Translations under genes and position numbers: made by a program | Notes under the pieces: model-generated | Databases searched by the model: none | What the model saw: the letters and a program-made list of their open reading frames with translations, nothing else | Told to the model about the DNA's origin: nothing | Assembly: GCA_002483445.1 (NCBI GenBank) | Contig: DLHY01000054.1 | Coordinates: 1 to 64,000 of the forward strand | Length of the DNA: 64,000 nucleotides | Reading direction: 5' to 3' | Source: Blastocatellia bacterium UBA7656 | GTDB lineage: Bacteria > Acidobacteriota > Blastocatellia > UBA7656 | In this document: one piece after another, positions 25,015 through 33,797 of the stretch | How the letters are laid out: each line of letters begins with the position of its first letter | Position numbering within the stretch: the first letter of the stretch is position 1

Positions 25015-25346
25015 TCGAAGCTGAGCCACAAACTCCGCGCGTACCTGTAGAAAGCAAGCGGCACCGTGAAGGCAAGAGCCAGGAGGAAATAATAAATGCG
25101 CTCGTCTCCCGCTGGCAGTATGAAAAGGCAGACGACGAAAGCTATCACGATGACTGCTTCAGTGAAGATGACGTTGATGTAAATGGAACCGACGAAGTAG
25201 CCCTGCTCGCGAAGAAAAACCATCCCGCACGAAGAACATCTCTCATTCGTTTTGACTACCGCGCTGAAGACCCTTCCCTCGCCGCAGGCCGGACATCTCA
25301 GCCTAAGCCCGCGAGCGAGAACCTGCTTTGCCCTTTGAAAATTCAC
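24975..25346 (-). CDS. DUF983-family zinc-ribbon membrane protein
   Basis: The 123-residue protein begins with a zinc ribbon (LRCPACGEGRVF, then CSSCGMVF), followed by two hydrophobic segments (about 55-78 and 85-105). This is the DUF983 pattern; the family's function is not established. The start is GTG 25346, 7 bases after the end of the receiver gene, so both are probably on one transcript. Its end overlaps the tail of the comM remnant on the other strand. Confidence 0.85.
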   Translation of the reverse strand: MNFQRAKQVLARGLRLRCPACGEGRVFSAVVKTNERCSSCGMVFLREQGYFVGSIYINVIFTEAVIVIAFVVCLFILPAGDERIYYFLLALAFTVPLAFYRYARSLWLSFDYLIDPPEKQNRD

Positions 25347-25352
25347 GCGCGG

Positions 25353-25772
25353 TCAAATCTCGCACATCGCTCTGTCGCTCAGTCCTTTGTTAGTCGATGC
25401 GTCGTGCAGGAGTTCGGATACGACTCTTGCGAGTTCAGGCAGCGGTTTGGGTTTGCGAAGGAAGGCGTCGGCTCCGCGTTCGAGGGCTTCTCGTTCGATT
25501 TCAGGAAATCCGTAGGCTGTCAGGATGATGACTTTTGCAGGGATTCGCTGTCCGCGCACGAAATCGATGAGGTCAAGCCCTTCCATATTATCTGTACCCG
25601 TCAGCCTCAGATCGCTTATGACTGCCGAATAATCGTTTTTTGTTGTGAGCGATTTCGCTTCCTCGATATCCTGCGCGCAATTGACCTCGTAACCTTCGGC
25701 CATCAGGTACATTTTCATTGCGAATAGAATAGAAGGCACATCATCGACAAGAAGGATGCGGTCTACTGACAT
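25353..25772 (-). CDS. Single-domain response regulator
   Basis: This 139-residue stand-alone receiver has ILLVDDVPS at the N-terminus, the phospho-acceptor in AVISDLRLTG, a Thr in ILTAYG and the Lys in FLRKPKP. The ribosome binding site AAGGAG lies 6 bases before ATG 25772. It closely resembles the receiver at 8373-8768, including DLRLTG and the ELARVVSELL end, so the two are paralogues. No kinase is adjacent. Confidence 0.9.
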   Translation of the reverse strand: MSVDRILLVDDVPSILFAMKMYLMAEGYEVNCAQDIEEAKSLTTKNDYSAVISDLRLTGTDNMEGLDLIDFVRGQRIPAKVIILTAYGFPEIEREALERGADAFLRKPKPLPELARVVSELLHDASTNKGLSDRAMCEI

Positions 25773-25931
25773 GCAATGCTCCTTTATCGGCTATCAGACA
25801 GGATGTGCGTGGGGGATATCGCACTCAGCCGGTTTTGGGTTCCTCTCATGTCCGGCTCACCAGTTCCGGGTTGCCCGTCAACTGCGTGTCTTTTATGTCA
25901 TGAATGCAGTTGATTAAGCAAGAGAAATTTT

Positions 25932-26849
25932 TTACAACGCCAGAAAGCGCACCGCGCCGGGAAGGACTCTGACTCGCGCTGGAGTGTGACCGACCATTTC
26001 GCCATCTATATCGACGGCCAGAGGAGAGTCTGATGTTATGGAAACCTCGCGCGCCCTTCGCTCCATCACTTTGGGGTTTTTCAGATGCCCGCCCCATCGT
26101 ATTCGCGGAAGCTCTCTGATTATGTCCAGCCTTGAGGCGCAATCTGTGAGAATGACATCCAGCAATCCGTCATCGAGTTCGGCGTGAGGAGCGAACATCA
26201 TCCCGCCTCCGGCGTATCGCCCGTTGGCTACAGCTATCAGAAAACTTTCGATCTGAATTTTCCGGTCATCCAGTTCGACTTCGACTCGGACGTTTTTGTA
26301 CGCGGCGAGCGCGCGGACGGCTGCGGCTGCGTATCGAAGCTGCCCGCCAAACCATCCAGGGAGACGGTCGCGCCAGCCATTGACTATAGCGACCGCCTCG
26401 CCGCCAAGCCCGAACGACGCAAGATTGATCATCGTGCGCGAAGCCGCGCCGTCTTTCGTGGCGAATGTCGCCTGCGCCGCATCGATCCTTGTGCCTTCGG
26501 ATTTCAGAATCGAGCCGATATCGACTGATCGCGCCGTGAGCGAACGTTGAAAATCCGATCCCGTCCCGCTGGCTATCAACCCAATCGAAGCCTCCGGGTT
26601 GACCGCATTGCCCGATGAATCGAAGTAGCCGTTGATTATTTCTCCGAGAGTGCCGTCTCCGCCGACAGCGATCACGCGGCGAGCGCCCCGAATGAGAGCT
26701 TCGCGCGTGACTGCTGAGGCCTCGCCCGCGCCGGAGGTCAGATGCTCTTCGAACTCCGAGCCGGAAAGCTCTCGTCGCGTCTCGCCCCACAAGCGAAGCG
26801 TGCGGCCTCGCGCCGAGGCCGGATTGATGATGAAGAGGGTTTCTTTCAA
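25932..26849 (-). CDS. Lipid kinase of the diacylglycerol kinase (DagK/YegS) family
   Basis: The 305-residue protein has the catalytic-domain signature INPASARGR near the N-terminus and VGGDGTLGEIINGYF (about residues 62-77), plus the C-terminal beta-sandwich with GRYAGGGMMFAP. Members phosphorylate diacylglycerol or related lipids with ATP. It starts 2 bases after the CNNM-type gene stop and lies two genes downstream of glpK, which fits a role in glycerolipid metabolism. Exact lipid substrate is unknown. Confidence 0.9.
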   Translation of the reverse strand: MKETLFIINPASARGRTLRLWGETRRELSGSEFEEHLTSGAGEASAVTREALIRGARRVIAVGGDGTLGEIINGYFDSSGNAVNPEASIGLIASGTGSDFQRSLTARSVDIGSILKSEGTRIDAAQATFATKDGAASRTMINLASFGLGGEAVAIVNGWRDRLPGWFGGQLRYAAAAVRALAAYKNVRVEVELDDRKIQIESFLIAVANGRYAGGGMMFAPHAELDDGLLDVILTDCASRLDIIRELPRIRWGGHLKNPKVMERRAREVSITSDSPLAVDIDGEMVGHTPARVRVLPGAVRFLAL

Positions 26850-26851
26850 AT

Positions 26852-28210
26852 CTATTTAGCGGCAGCCGGAGCGATGGGGGCGCTCTGCCCGGAGAGCTTT
26901 TCAATGCGGGTTTCGACTATTCGATTGCGGGTGGTCGCCGTCACAGTCAACCGCATCCGGTTATAGTCGACGCTTTCGCCCTGTTTGAGCAACCGTCCGG
27001 CGCGCGCCATCATGAATCCTGCGATGGTGTGATAGCTGTCCGATTCGGGAAATCCCAGATAGAGCAGCTTGTTGGCATCCTTGATCGAAAGCCTGCCGCT
27101 GACGGTGTAGCTTCCGTCCGGGTGTTCGATGACCTGGCGCGCGGCTATCTCGTCGTGTTCGTCCCGTATATCGCCGACTATTTCTTCGATCAGGTCTTCG
27201 AGCGTCACAAGCCCTTCGACCCCGCCATGTTCATCTACGACCATTGCCATGTGCGCGCTCGATAGTCTCAGACTGCGCAGCGCATCGTTGAGCTTGGCCG
27301 ACGTGGGCAGAAAAACGGGAGGGCGCATGACTTCTTCGAGGCGGAACTCAGCCCCTCGCCTCACCACGCGGCTCAGGTCTTTGTAGAGCAGAACGCCGAT
27401 GATGTTGTCGAGCGAATCGCGATAAACGGGCATACGCGAATAGCCGATCTTTTCTAACTGCTCGAGCATTTCAGCCGTTGGAAGGTCTGCGTCGAGAGCT
27501 TCGATTTCCGTTCGCGGCATCATCACGCTTTCGACCGTCGCTTCGGTGAAATCGAAGACGTTCGAGATCAACTGCTCTTCGTCTTCGATCAAGTGGCCGC
27601 TCTTATGGCTGAGCGCGATGAGGTGGCGAAGCTCGTCTTCGCTGTACGACGACACATGCTCGGCAGTGGCGCGCAATCCGAACAAACTGACGACCTGTAT
27701 GCCCGCGCGATTGAGCAGCCATATCGGCGCTTTGAAGAGCCTGTAAAATATTTCCATCGGGCGCACGACTGCCAGAGCCACTGCTTCGGCCCTCTCAAGC
27801 GCAAGCGTTTTGGGAGCGAGTTCGCCCAGCACGATATGAAGGAAAGTGATGAGCGTGAAGGCCGCGGCAACAGCCACCGAATGCGCGGCGACTTCAGAAG
27901 CACTATCCGGCAGAATGGCGTGAAAGACCGGCGTCAGAAGATGAGCGAGAGTGGCTTCGGCTATCCACCCCAATCCGAGGCTGGCAAGCGTGATTCCAAG
28001 CTGAGTGGCAGAGATGTAAGCGTCGAGTTGATCCAAAGCGCGCAAAAGCCTTTGCGCTCGCTTGTTGCCTTCAGCAGCCTGCGTTTCGACTCGCGACCTG
28101 CGGACGCCTACCAGAGCGAATTCCGATGCGACGAAAAAACCGTTGGCCAAAACGAGCGCCAGCACCGCGGCCAGCTTGAATAAAACGGCTGAAACGGACG
28201 ACTCATCCAT
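26852..28210 (-). CDS. CNNM/CorC-type membrane protein with CBS pair
   Basis: The protein has an N-terminal DUF21 membrane domain (about residues 5-200; NGFFVASEFALVGVRRSR and ELAPKTLALERAE are typical), a CBS pair (about 215-335; MMPRTEIEALD) and a CorC/HlyC-associated domain (about 350-440). Family members are linked to magnesium or sodium export and often annotated as hemolysins, without evidence of haemolytic activity. ATG 28210 is chosen because the DUF21 domain starts right after it; an upstream ATG at 28303 would add a stretch derived from the hairpin repeat. Confidence 0.9.
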   Translation of the reverse strand: MDESSVSAVLFKLAAVLALVLANGFFVASEFALVGVRRSRVETQAAEGNKRAQRLLRALDQLDAYISATQLGITLASLGLGWIAEATLAHLLTPVFHAILPDSASEVAAHSVAVAAAFTLITFLHIVLGELAPKTLALERAEAVALAVVRPMEIFYRLFKAPIWLLNRAGIQVVSLFGLRATAEHVSSYSEDELRHLIALSHKSGHLIEDEEQLISNVFDFTEATVESVMMPRTEIEALDADLPTAEMLEQLEKIGYSRMPVYRDSLDNIIGVLLYKDLSRVVRRGAEFRLEEVMRPPVFLPTSAKLNDALRSLRLSSAHMAMVVDEHGGVEGLVTLEDLIEEIVGDIRDEHDEIAARQVIEHPDGSYTVSGRLSIKDANKLLYLGFPESDSYHTIAGFMMARAGRLLKQGESVDYNRMRLTVTATTRNRIVETRIEKLSGQSAPIAPAAAK

Positions 28211-28261
28211 AGAGACTGCGATTCTATCAACCACCCGTGTTGATGACCAGAGTAGAAGAGT

Positions 28262-28300
28262 GTGGGAGTATGGGAAATGAAAGTTCATCCCCCATACTCC
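28262..28300. repeat. Intergenic hairpin repeat, GGGAGTATGGG type
   Basis: GGGAGTATGGG and CCCATACTCCC form an 11-bp perfect stem around a loop of about 14 bases. The flanking CACCCACTCACCC extends into the last codons and stop of glpK (28304), whose C-terminal VSG is encoded by repeat-like sequence. A longer relative is at 53051-53122. Confidence 0.75.
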
Positions 28301-28303
28301 CAT

Positions 28304-29803
28304 TCACCCACTCACCCAGCCGCGTGCGCGCTCCAATGCGTGCGTCCATCCTTCTACAAGAAGGTCGCGCTCGCTCGCTTTCATCTGCGGCTCGAATGTT
28401 CGCTCGCGCTCCCAGAGTCGGGCTATCTCATCTACACCCGGCCAGAAACCAACTGCGAGTCCGGCGAGGAAGGCTGCGCCTGCGGCTGTAGTTTCCGTGT
28501 TCGAAGGGCGAACTACGGGGATGCCTAAAAGGTCGGCCTGAAACTGCATAAGAAAATCATTCTGCACGGCGCCGCCATCGACGCGCAGTTCCTTCAAGTC
28601 TATCTTCGAATCCTCGCGCATACATTCGAGCACGTCGCGGGTTTGATAAGCGATTGATTCGAGCGCGGCGCGAACTATATGCTCGCGCGTCGAGCCGCGA
28701 GTAAGCCCCACTATGGTTCCTCGCGCATACTGATCCCAGTGCGGAGCGCCGAGACCGACGAATGCGGGGACGAAATAAACTCCGCCGTTGTCTCGGACGC
28801 TTGCGGCCATCGCTTCGGTTTCTGCTGCGGAAGAAATTATTTTCAATCCGTCGCGCAACCATTGAATGGCCGCTCCCGCGATGAAGACGCTGCCTTCGAG
28901 CGCGTACTGCACAGGTTCCTCGGCGATCTTCCACGCAACGGTCGTGAGCAGATTATTTTTCGAGGCGACTTTTTCGCTGCCCGTGTTGAGCAGCATGAAG
29001 CAGCCCGTCCCGTAAGTATTTTTCGACATGCCTGGAGAAGCGCAGACCTGGCCTAAGAGAGCCGCCTGCTGATCGCCTGCATTGCCCGCGATTGGAATCG
29101 CGCGACCGAAAAGCGAAGGGTCGGTTTCTCCTATCACCGCGCTCGAAGGCGAGACGAGGGGAAGCGTCTCGCGCGGCACTGAGAGAATTTTCAGAAGCTC
29201 GTCATCCCAGTCACCGCGCTCGATGTTGAACATCAGAGTGCGGCTGGCGTTTGAGGGATCAGTCGTATGCACGCGCCCGCCCGTGAGGTTCCATATCAGC
29301 CAGGTGTCGACGGTGCCGAAAGCGAGTCTTCCCTCGCGCGCAAGGTCGCGCGCGCCGGCGACATTATCCAAAAGCCAGCGGGCTTTCGTTCCTGAGAAGT
29401 AAGCGTCGAGGACGAGACCCGTGCGCTGTTGAAAAAGCGACGCAAGACCTTCGCTGCGCATACGGTCGCAATCCTCGGCGGTGCGACGGCATTGCCAGAC
29501 TATTGCGTTATGAACGGGCAAGCCCGTTCGCCGATCCCACATAATGGTGGTTTCGCGCTGATTGGTGATTCCTATTGCGACCACCTGATCGGGCTTGACG
29601 TTCGATTGGGCCAGGACGTTTCGAGCGGCATTGAGTTGAGAAGACCATATATCGTGCGGACGATGTTCGACCCATCCGGGCTGCGGGTAGAGTTGATCGA
29701 ATTCCTGTTGAGCGACGGCCACAGGTTTTCCGGCGCGGTCGAAGAGAATGGCCCGCGAACTCGTCGTACCCTGATCAAGAGCCAGTACATAGTCCTGATT
29801 CAT
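28304..29803 (-). CDS. glpK: Glycerol kinase
   Basis: GlpK phosphorylates glycerol to sn-glycerol 3-phosphate with ATP in the cytoplasm. The 499-residue protein is full length, with the FGGY-family features DQGTTSSRAILFD at the N-terminus, GITNQRETTIMWD, the GTVDTWLIWNLTGG block and GSVFIAGAAIQWLRD. It leads a run of minus-strand genes (CNNM-type protein, lipid kinase, receiver, DUF983). No glycerol facilitator or glpD is adjacent. Confidence 0.97.
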   Translation of the reverse strand: MNQDYVLALDQGTTSSRAILFDRAGKPVAVAQQEFDQLYPQPGWVEHRPHDIWSSQLNAARNVLAQSNVKPDQVVAIGITNQRETTIMWDRRTGLPVHNAIVWQCRRTAEDCDRMRSEGLASLFQQRTGLVLDAYFSGTKARWLLDNVAGARDLAREGRLAFGTVDTWLIWNLTGGRVHTTDPSNASRTLMFNIERGDWDDELLKILSVPRETLPLVSPSSAVIGETDPSLFGRAIPIAGNAGDQQAALLGQVCASPGMSKNTYGTGCFMLLNTGSEKVASKNNLLTTVAWKIAEEPVQYALEGSVFIAGAAIQWLRDGLKIISSAAETEAMAASVRDNGGVYFVPAFVGLGAPHWDQYARGTIVGLTRGSTREHIVRAALESIAYQTRDVLECMREDSKIDLKELRVDGGAVQNDFLMQFQADLLGIPVVRPSNTETTAAGAAFLAGLAVGFWPGVDEIARLWERERTFEPQMKASERDLLVEGWTHALERARGWVSG

Positions 29804-30269
29804 TCGTTATCCTCCAAAGCAGGTTGCGAAAATGCCGTGCAATGATAGCACCCGATGCTCGCGTTTCGAAAGACATGTTCGGTTTGCGCTTTATTTCGGA
29901 ATGACTGATTTTGACTGCATCGGTCAGTCAGTTTGACAGAAAAGGCTTTTGTGCTGATTGTCACGTAAAACGAGGGGTTTCGATGATTGAAAAACGATAT
30001 TGAGCGCGGCAGCGGCGCTAGTGGCCAGGGCTAAAAGCAATCATTCGCCGATGTTAAAGCCGTCTCCTGAAAGGTTGTTTTCGCAACGCGACCTGTGATA
30101 AATATGCGCGCCGCGCACGTTTGCTTCATTGGCACATTGATTGAATAAAGGGGATCGACCTTAGCACTCTATATTTGATTAAAATCCAAGCGGATATTCG
30201 CCAAAGCTGTCAGAAGTCGTAGTTGGTTTTCAAAAGACAATGAGCCCCACGATTGAGGAAGGGAAGGAT
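29804..30269. other. Divergent intergenic region upstream of glpK and subtilisin
   Basis: No gene was seen. It contains the inverted repeat TGACTGA/TCAGTCA at 29902-29930 and a near-sigma54 element at 30130-30144 (TGGCACATTGATTGA), which has GA where the -12 GC should be. A lone CIRCE half-site (TTAGCACTC, 30161-30169) has no second arm. Confidence 0.55.
29902..29930. promoter_or_regulatory. Inverted repeat TGACTGA/TCAGTCA upstream of subtilisin
   Basis: A perfect 7-bp dyad separated by 15 bases. Its right side, CGGTCAGTCA, recurs at 33616-33625 upstream of the second HD-GYP gene, and both copies are followed within about 25-35 bases by AAAAGGC and TGATTGT. It may be a shared operator or a short dispersed repeat; the regulator is unknown. 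Confidence 0.35.
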
Positions 30270-32090
30270 ATGAAACTCAAAAAAGCCGCAGCAAGACTGC
30301 TCGTGGCAGCCCTCGTCGCTCTTCCCGTTTTTGCAGGATTCCTACCGGGAGAGAGTTTCGACAGCAGCACTGTTTCTGCTCAAGCTCCGAGAGGCACACC
30401 ACGTTCAGCCAGCAAAATTTCCCCTGACCTGTTAAACCAGGCGTCATTGAGAAACGACAACGCGCCCGTTCGCGTCGTCATTCAGTTCAGCGGGACACTC
30501 CGAAGCGGTCTGATTTCGGCCTTCGGCAAAATGGGCGGGAGGCTGGAGAGAGTTTTTGACCGCGTCGGATCGCTGACCTTGAGTGTGCCGCTGCGCTTTC
30601 TCAATGCTCTGGCAGCCCAGCCGGAAATCAAGTACATCTCTCCAGACCGCCCGACTCAGATGAGCGGTCATCTGGAGGCGTCTACCGGCGCGAACCTTGT
30701 CAGAAACTACGTCGGAACGGGCGGGCTGACCGGCGCGGGCATCGGCATAGCCATACTCGATTCGGGAATCTACTCTCCCCACCACGCATTCCTTAACAGG
30801 ATCGTGGCAAGCGTAGATTTCTCCAGCGCAAGCACGAGTCCATATCCCTACGGTCACGGAACGCATGTGGCCACCCTTGCCGCAGGAAATAACCACATTG
30901 CTAGCGGCGCCTACACCGGCATAGCTCCGGGAGCCAACATAATCGATGTTCGAGTACTCAACTCCCTGGGTCAGGGTACAACGGCGGGGCTTCTCGACGG
31001 TATAAACTGGTGCATAGCGAACAAGAACACATACAACATCAAAGTGATTAACCTCAGCCTCGGCACTGTTGCGGTCGATTCTTATAAAGATGATCCGATT
31101 TGTCTGGCTGTGCGTCAGGCGGTCAACGCCGGAATAGTTGTATGCGTTGCAGCAGGGAACCTGGGAAAGGATGAACTGGGCAATAAGATTTATGGAGCAG
31201 TTCATTCTCCCGGCATAGAGCCTTCGGCAATAACGGTCGGAGCCGCCAACTCGAAAGGAACAGATTTGCGCAGCGATGATGTGGTGGCATCCTACAGTTC
31301 TCGCGGGCCGACGAGAGGATATTACACGGATGGGAACGGCGTAAAACATTATGACAATCTCATCAAACCTGACCTGATCGCTCCGGGCAACAGGCTTATA
31401 GGCGCGCAATCCCCGAACAACTATCTGTTGCTTCAACACCCTGAACTTGAAGCGAACGTAAGCACATACACCTATCACAGGATGATGCGCCTGAGCGGAT
31501 CGTCCATGTCGACGGCTGTCGTATCGGGGTCTGCCGCTTTGCTGTTGCAGAAATCTCCCTGGCTCACGCCCAACCTGGTCAAAGCGATATTGTGCTACAC
31601 CGCGCAGCCTCTACAGGGATTCAACAACCTCGAGCAGGGAATGGGCCTGCTCAACGTGGAAGGCGCTGTAAGGCTTGCGAGCCTTATCCGCCCGGATCTG
31701 GCTTCGCTCTCTGTCGGCGCTCCGCTGCTCGTCGGCACGCCTCCAATCGAGGTTTCAACCATTGCCGGAAACTCTTTCTCGTGGGGCGGCGGCATAACGA
31801 TGAAGTGGAACTTCATTTATGGATCGAGCCTCATCACCCAATATCAGGGCATCTACTCAACCGGAGTAGTCATCTCCGACGGAGTAGTCATCTCCGACGG
31901 AGTGTTCATTCGCAACGCCAACCTGATAACAAATGGGGTGGTTCTCTCAGACGGGGTGGTTCTCGCAGACGGGACGGTTCTGTCGGACAGCACCCTGGTG
32001 GGTACGGCTGCGGCGCTTCACGCTCTGTCCGTGCCTGCGACAGGAGATCCGGGCGAAGAAGCGAGCGTAGTTGATTCCGGCACCAGTTGA
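30270..32090 (+). CDS. Secreted subtilisin-like (S8) serine protease
   Basis: The 606-residue protein has a signal peptide (residues 1-36) and an inhibitor-I9-like propeptide region. The S8 triad is present: Asp in IAILDSGI, His in GHGTHVA and Ser in LSGSSMSTAVVSG. ATG 30270 is preferred because GGGAAGG lies just before it; ATG 30240 in the same frame lacks a site. After the catalytic domain (about 160-500) comes a C-terminal region with six-residue repeats of the type G-V-V-(I/L)-S-D, two of them exact 18-bp DNA duplications at 31863-31898. The repeats may form a beta-solenoid or attachment module; this is inference. Confidence 0.93.
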   Translation: MKLKKAAARLLVAALVALPVFAGFLPGESFDSSTVSAQAPRGTPRSASKISPDLLNQASLRNDNAPVRVVIQFSGTLRSGLISAFGKMGGRLERVFDRVGSLTLSVPLRFLNALAAQPEIKYISPDRPTQMSGHLEASTGANLVRNYVGTGGLTGAGIGIAILDSGIYSPHHAFLNRIVASVDFSSASTSPYPYGHGTHVATLAAGNNHIASGAYTGIAPGANIIDVRVLNSLGQGTTAGLLDGINWCIANKNTYNIKVINLSLGTVAVDSYKDDPICLAVRQAVNAGIVVCVAAGNLGKDELGNKIYGAVHSPGIEPSAITVGAANSKGTDLRSDDVVASYSSRGPTRGYYTDGNGVKHYDNLIKPDLIAPGNRLIGAQSPNNYLLLQHPELEANVSTYTYHRMMRLSGSSMSTAVVSGSAALLLQKSPWLTPNLVKAILCYTAQPLQGFNNLEQGMGLLNVEGAVRLASLIRPDLASLSVGAPLLVGTPPIEVSTIAGNSFSWGGGITMKWNFIYGSSLITQYQGIYSTGVVISDGVVISDGVFIRNANLITNGVVLSDGVVLADGTVLSDSTLVGTAAALHALSVPATGDPGEEASVVDSGTS

Positions 32091-32160
32091 TCGAGCGCAA
32101 ATGGCACGCACTGAAAAGAAACCTTCGTCCAGCAGTATTCTTGTAAGGAGAGAGTCTGAA

Positions 32161-33552
32161 ATGGCCTTCAAAACGGAAAGCGATAAGAAGAAATTGCCGA
32201 CAATGCTTACCGTGTTGAGCGCGCTCGTCATAACAGCAGGGCTTGCTGTCGCTGCGCTCGCCACTGCCCGACAGGCTCTCATACCGGGTCGCGCGTGGCT
32301 GATGATGATAGCTCTGGCGATAGTGGTCGCCCCGCTCGGCGCGCTCTACATTCCGGGGCTGAAAGCCAAAGTGACGATCAGCGAAGTGGTGACATTCTCC
32401 TGCGCGCTTCTCTTCGGCCCGAGTGCAGCCGTGATTGCCGCCCTCGCCGATGGCGCGGTCATCTCCCTGAAAGTGACGAAAAATCCTCGCAAGTTTTTAT
32501 ACAACTGCGCCGCGTTCGCTTCATCGATGGCTGTCGCATCTCTGACTGCCAGATATATCTTTCCCGCGTTCGGAAATCCGAACGCTCCGTCTTCAGCCGC
32601 CGTGATGATCTCGGCCACTGCGCTCTTCACGCTTCTTTACTTCCTGATATCGACCTCTCTTGTAGCCGCTTACATAGCCGTCTCCAACAAGCAATCGCTT
32701 TTGAAACTGTGGAGAGAGAGTTTCCTGTGGACTTCCATAAGCTACCTTGTGAGTGGGGCGGCGGCTCTCGCTGCTTTCTACCTCGTCGGTCGATTCGGCT
32801 ATGCGAGTTTCTTCGTCCTTGCGGGCGCGATGATGATGATCTTTCTGTTTTATCGAACTTATTTCCAGAAAGTAGAAAGCGCTAACCTCAAGGCCGAGCA
32901 GATGGAAGAGATCAACTACCACACGATAGAAGTTCTCATCACCGCGCTTGGAGCCATAGGCATTGCGACCAAGCTGAATATCGGAAGAGTCGAGCGTCTG
33001 GCGGCAGAGCTTGGCCAAAGGGCCGGATGCTCGGCGGATGATCTCAAGGCATTGCGACTCGCCGCGATGCTCCATGACATAGGCAATATGGCCGTGCCTC
33101 AGCAGATTCTGGAAAAGCCCGGCGCGCTGACGGCTGAAGAATTCGGTCAGGTCAAGATTCACCCACGCATCGGCGCGCGTATGGTCGAATCGATTGGGTT
33201 TCCCTTCCCTGTGGCCGATATCATTCGCTATCACCACGAGCGGTTCGACGGAACAGGCTACCCGGAAGGACTGAAGAATGACAGTATTCCTCTGGCCGCG
33301 AGAGTCCTCGGCATAGTCGATTGCTACAACGCGCTGACTGTAGACCGACCCTATCGCCAGAAACTCAGCCGCACGGACGCGATTGATGTGATGAAAGACC
33401 TCTCAGGTAAAGCTTTCGATCCCGCGTTGCTGGAAATTTTCTTCAAGGTTGTCAGCGAGATTGATGAAGAAGCATGTCGCGCTCAGACTGTGAGCATCAG
33501 CGAGATGCAGGCTGAAATCATCAGCTATCGTCGCGCGTGGCAGGCCGCCTGA
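32161..33552 (+). CDS. Membrane HD-GYP-type protein with eroded catalytic residues
   Basis: The protein has about eight N-terminal hydrophobic segments (residues 15-240, MASE-like) and a C-terminal HD-GYP domain. LHDIG, HHERFDGTGYPEGL and FDPALLE are present. Three usually conserved positions differ: the first His of HxxRV is Asn (NIGRVERL), the Lys after HDIG is Asn, and the later DCFDA position reads DCYNA. This suggests reduced or no c-di-GMP phosphodiesterase activity, perhaps a binding role. ATG 32161 has AAGGAGAG upstream. The next gene encodes an intact relative with the same membrane architecture. Confidence 0.88.
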   Translation: MAFKTESDKKKLPTMLTVLSALVITAGLAVAALATARQALIPGRAWLMMIALAIVVAPLGALYIPGLKAKVTISEVVTFSCALLFGPSAAVIAALADGAVISLKVTKNPRKFLYNCAAFASSMAVASLTARYIFPAFGNPNAPSSAAVMISATALFTLLYFLISTSLVAAYIAVSNKQSLLKLWRESFLWTSISYLVSGAAALAAFYLVGRFGYASFFVLAGAMMMIFLFYRTYFQKVESANLKAEQMEEINYHTIEVLITALGAIGIATKLNIGRVERLAAELGQRAGCSADDLKALRLAAMLHDIGNMAVPQQILEKPGALTAEEFGQVKIHPRIGARMVESIGFPFPVADIIRYHHERFDGTGYPEGLKNDSIPLAARVLGIVDCYNALTVDRPYRQKLSRTDAIDVMKDLSGKAFDPALLEIFFKVVSEIDEEACRAQTVSISEMQAEIISYRRAWQAA

Positions 33553-33605
33553 ACCTAAATCGCGCCGTTCGTTTGTTTGGCCCTGTCTTTCGTAGAATGG
33601 CAAAA

Positions 33606-33625
33606 TGACCGAAACCGGTCAGTCA
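33606..33625. promoter_or_regulatory. Inverted repeat TGACCG/CGGTCA upstream of HD-GYP-GGDEF gene
   Basis: TGACCG-AAAC-CGGTCA is a perfect 6-bp dyad with a 4-base spacer, extended on the right by GTCA. It lies about 170 bases before the start codon of the next gene. The right half matches the element at 29921-29930. Possible operator for an unknown dimeric regulator. Confidence 0.35.
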
Positions 33626-33797
33626 ACCTGATGCGAAATGCCTCAAAAGGCAAAGGTCTGATTGTGCGCGTATGCTTGTATCCGGCTGTGAACAAACAGG
33701 CTTGAAATTTTCCCGTTAGTGGAACGGATGATGCTTGGTTTTCTCTGATCAAGGTCTGTCAGCGTCATTATTTGAGATAAGTACTGAAGGCAGGAAG

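Noticed and set aside
30161..30169. CIRCE (HrcA operator) half-site TTAGCACTC
   Set aside because: The second arm GAGTGCTAA is not present at the required spacing, and the downstream gene is not a chaperone gene.
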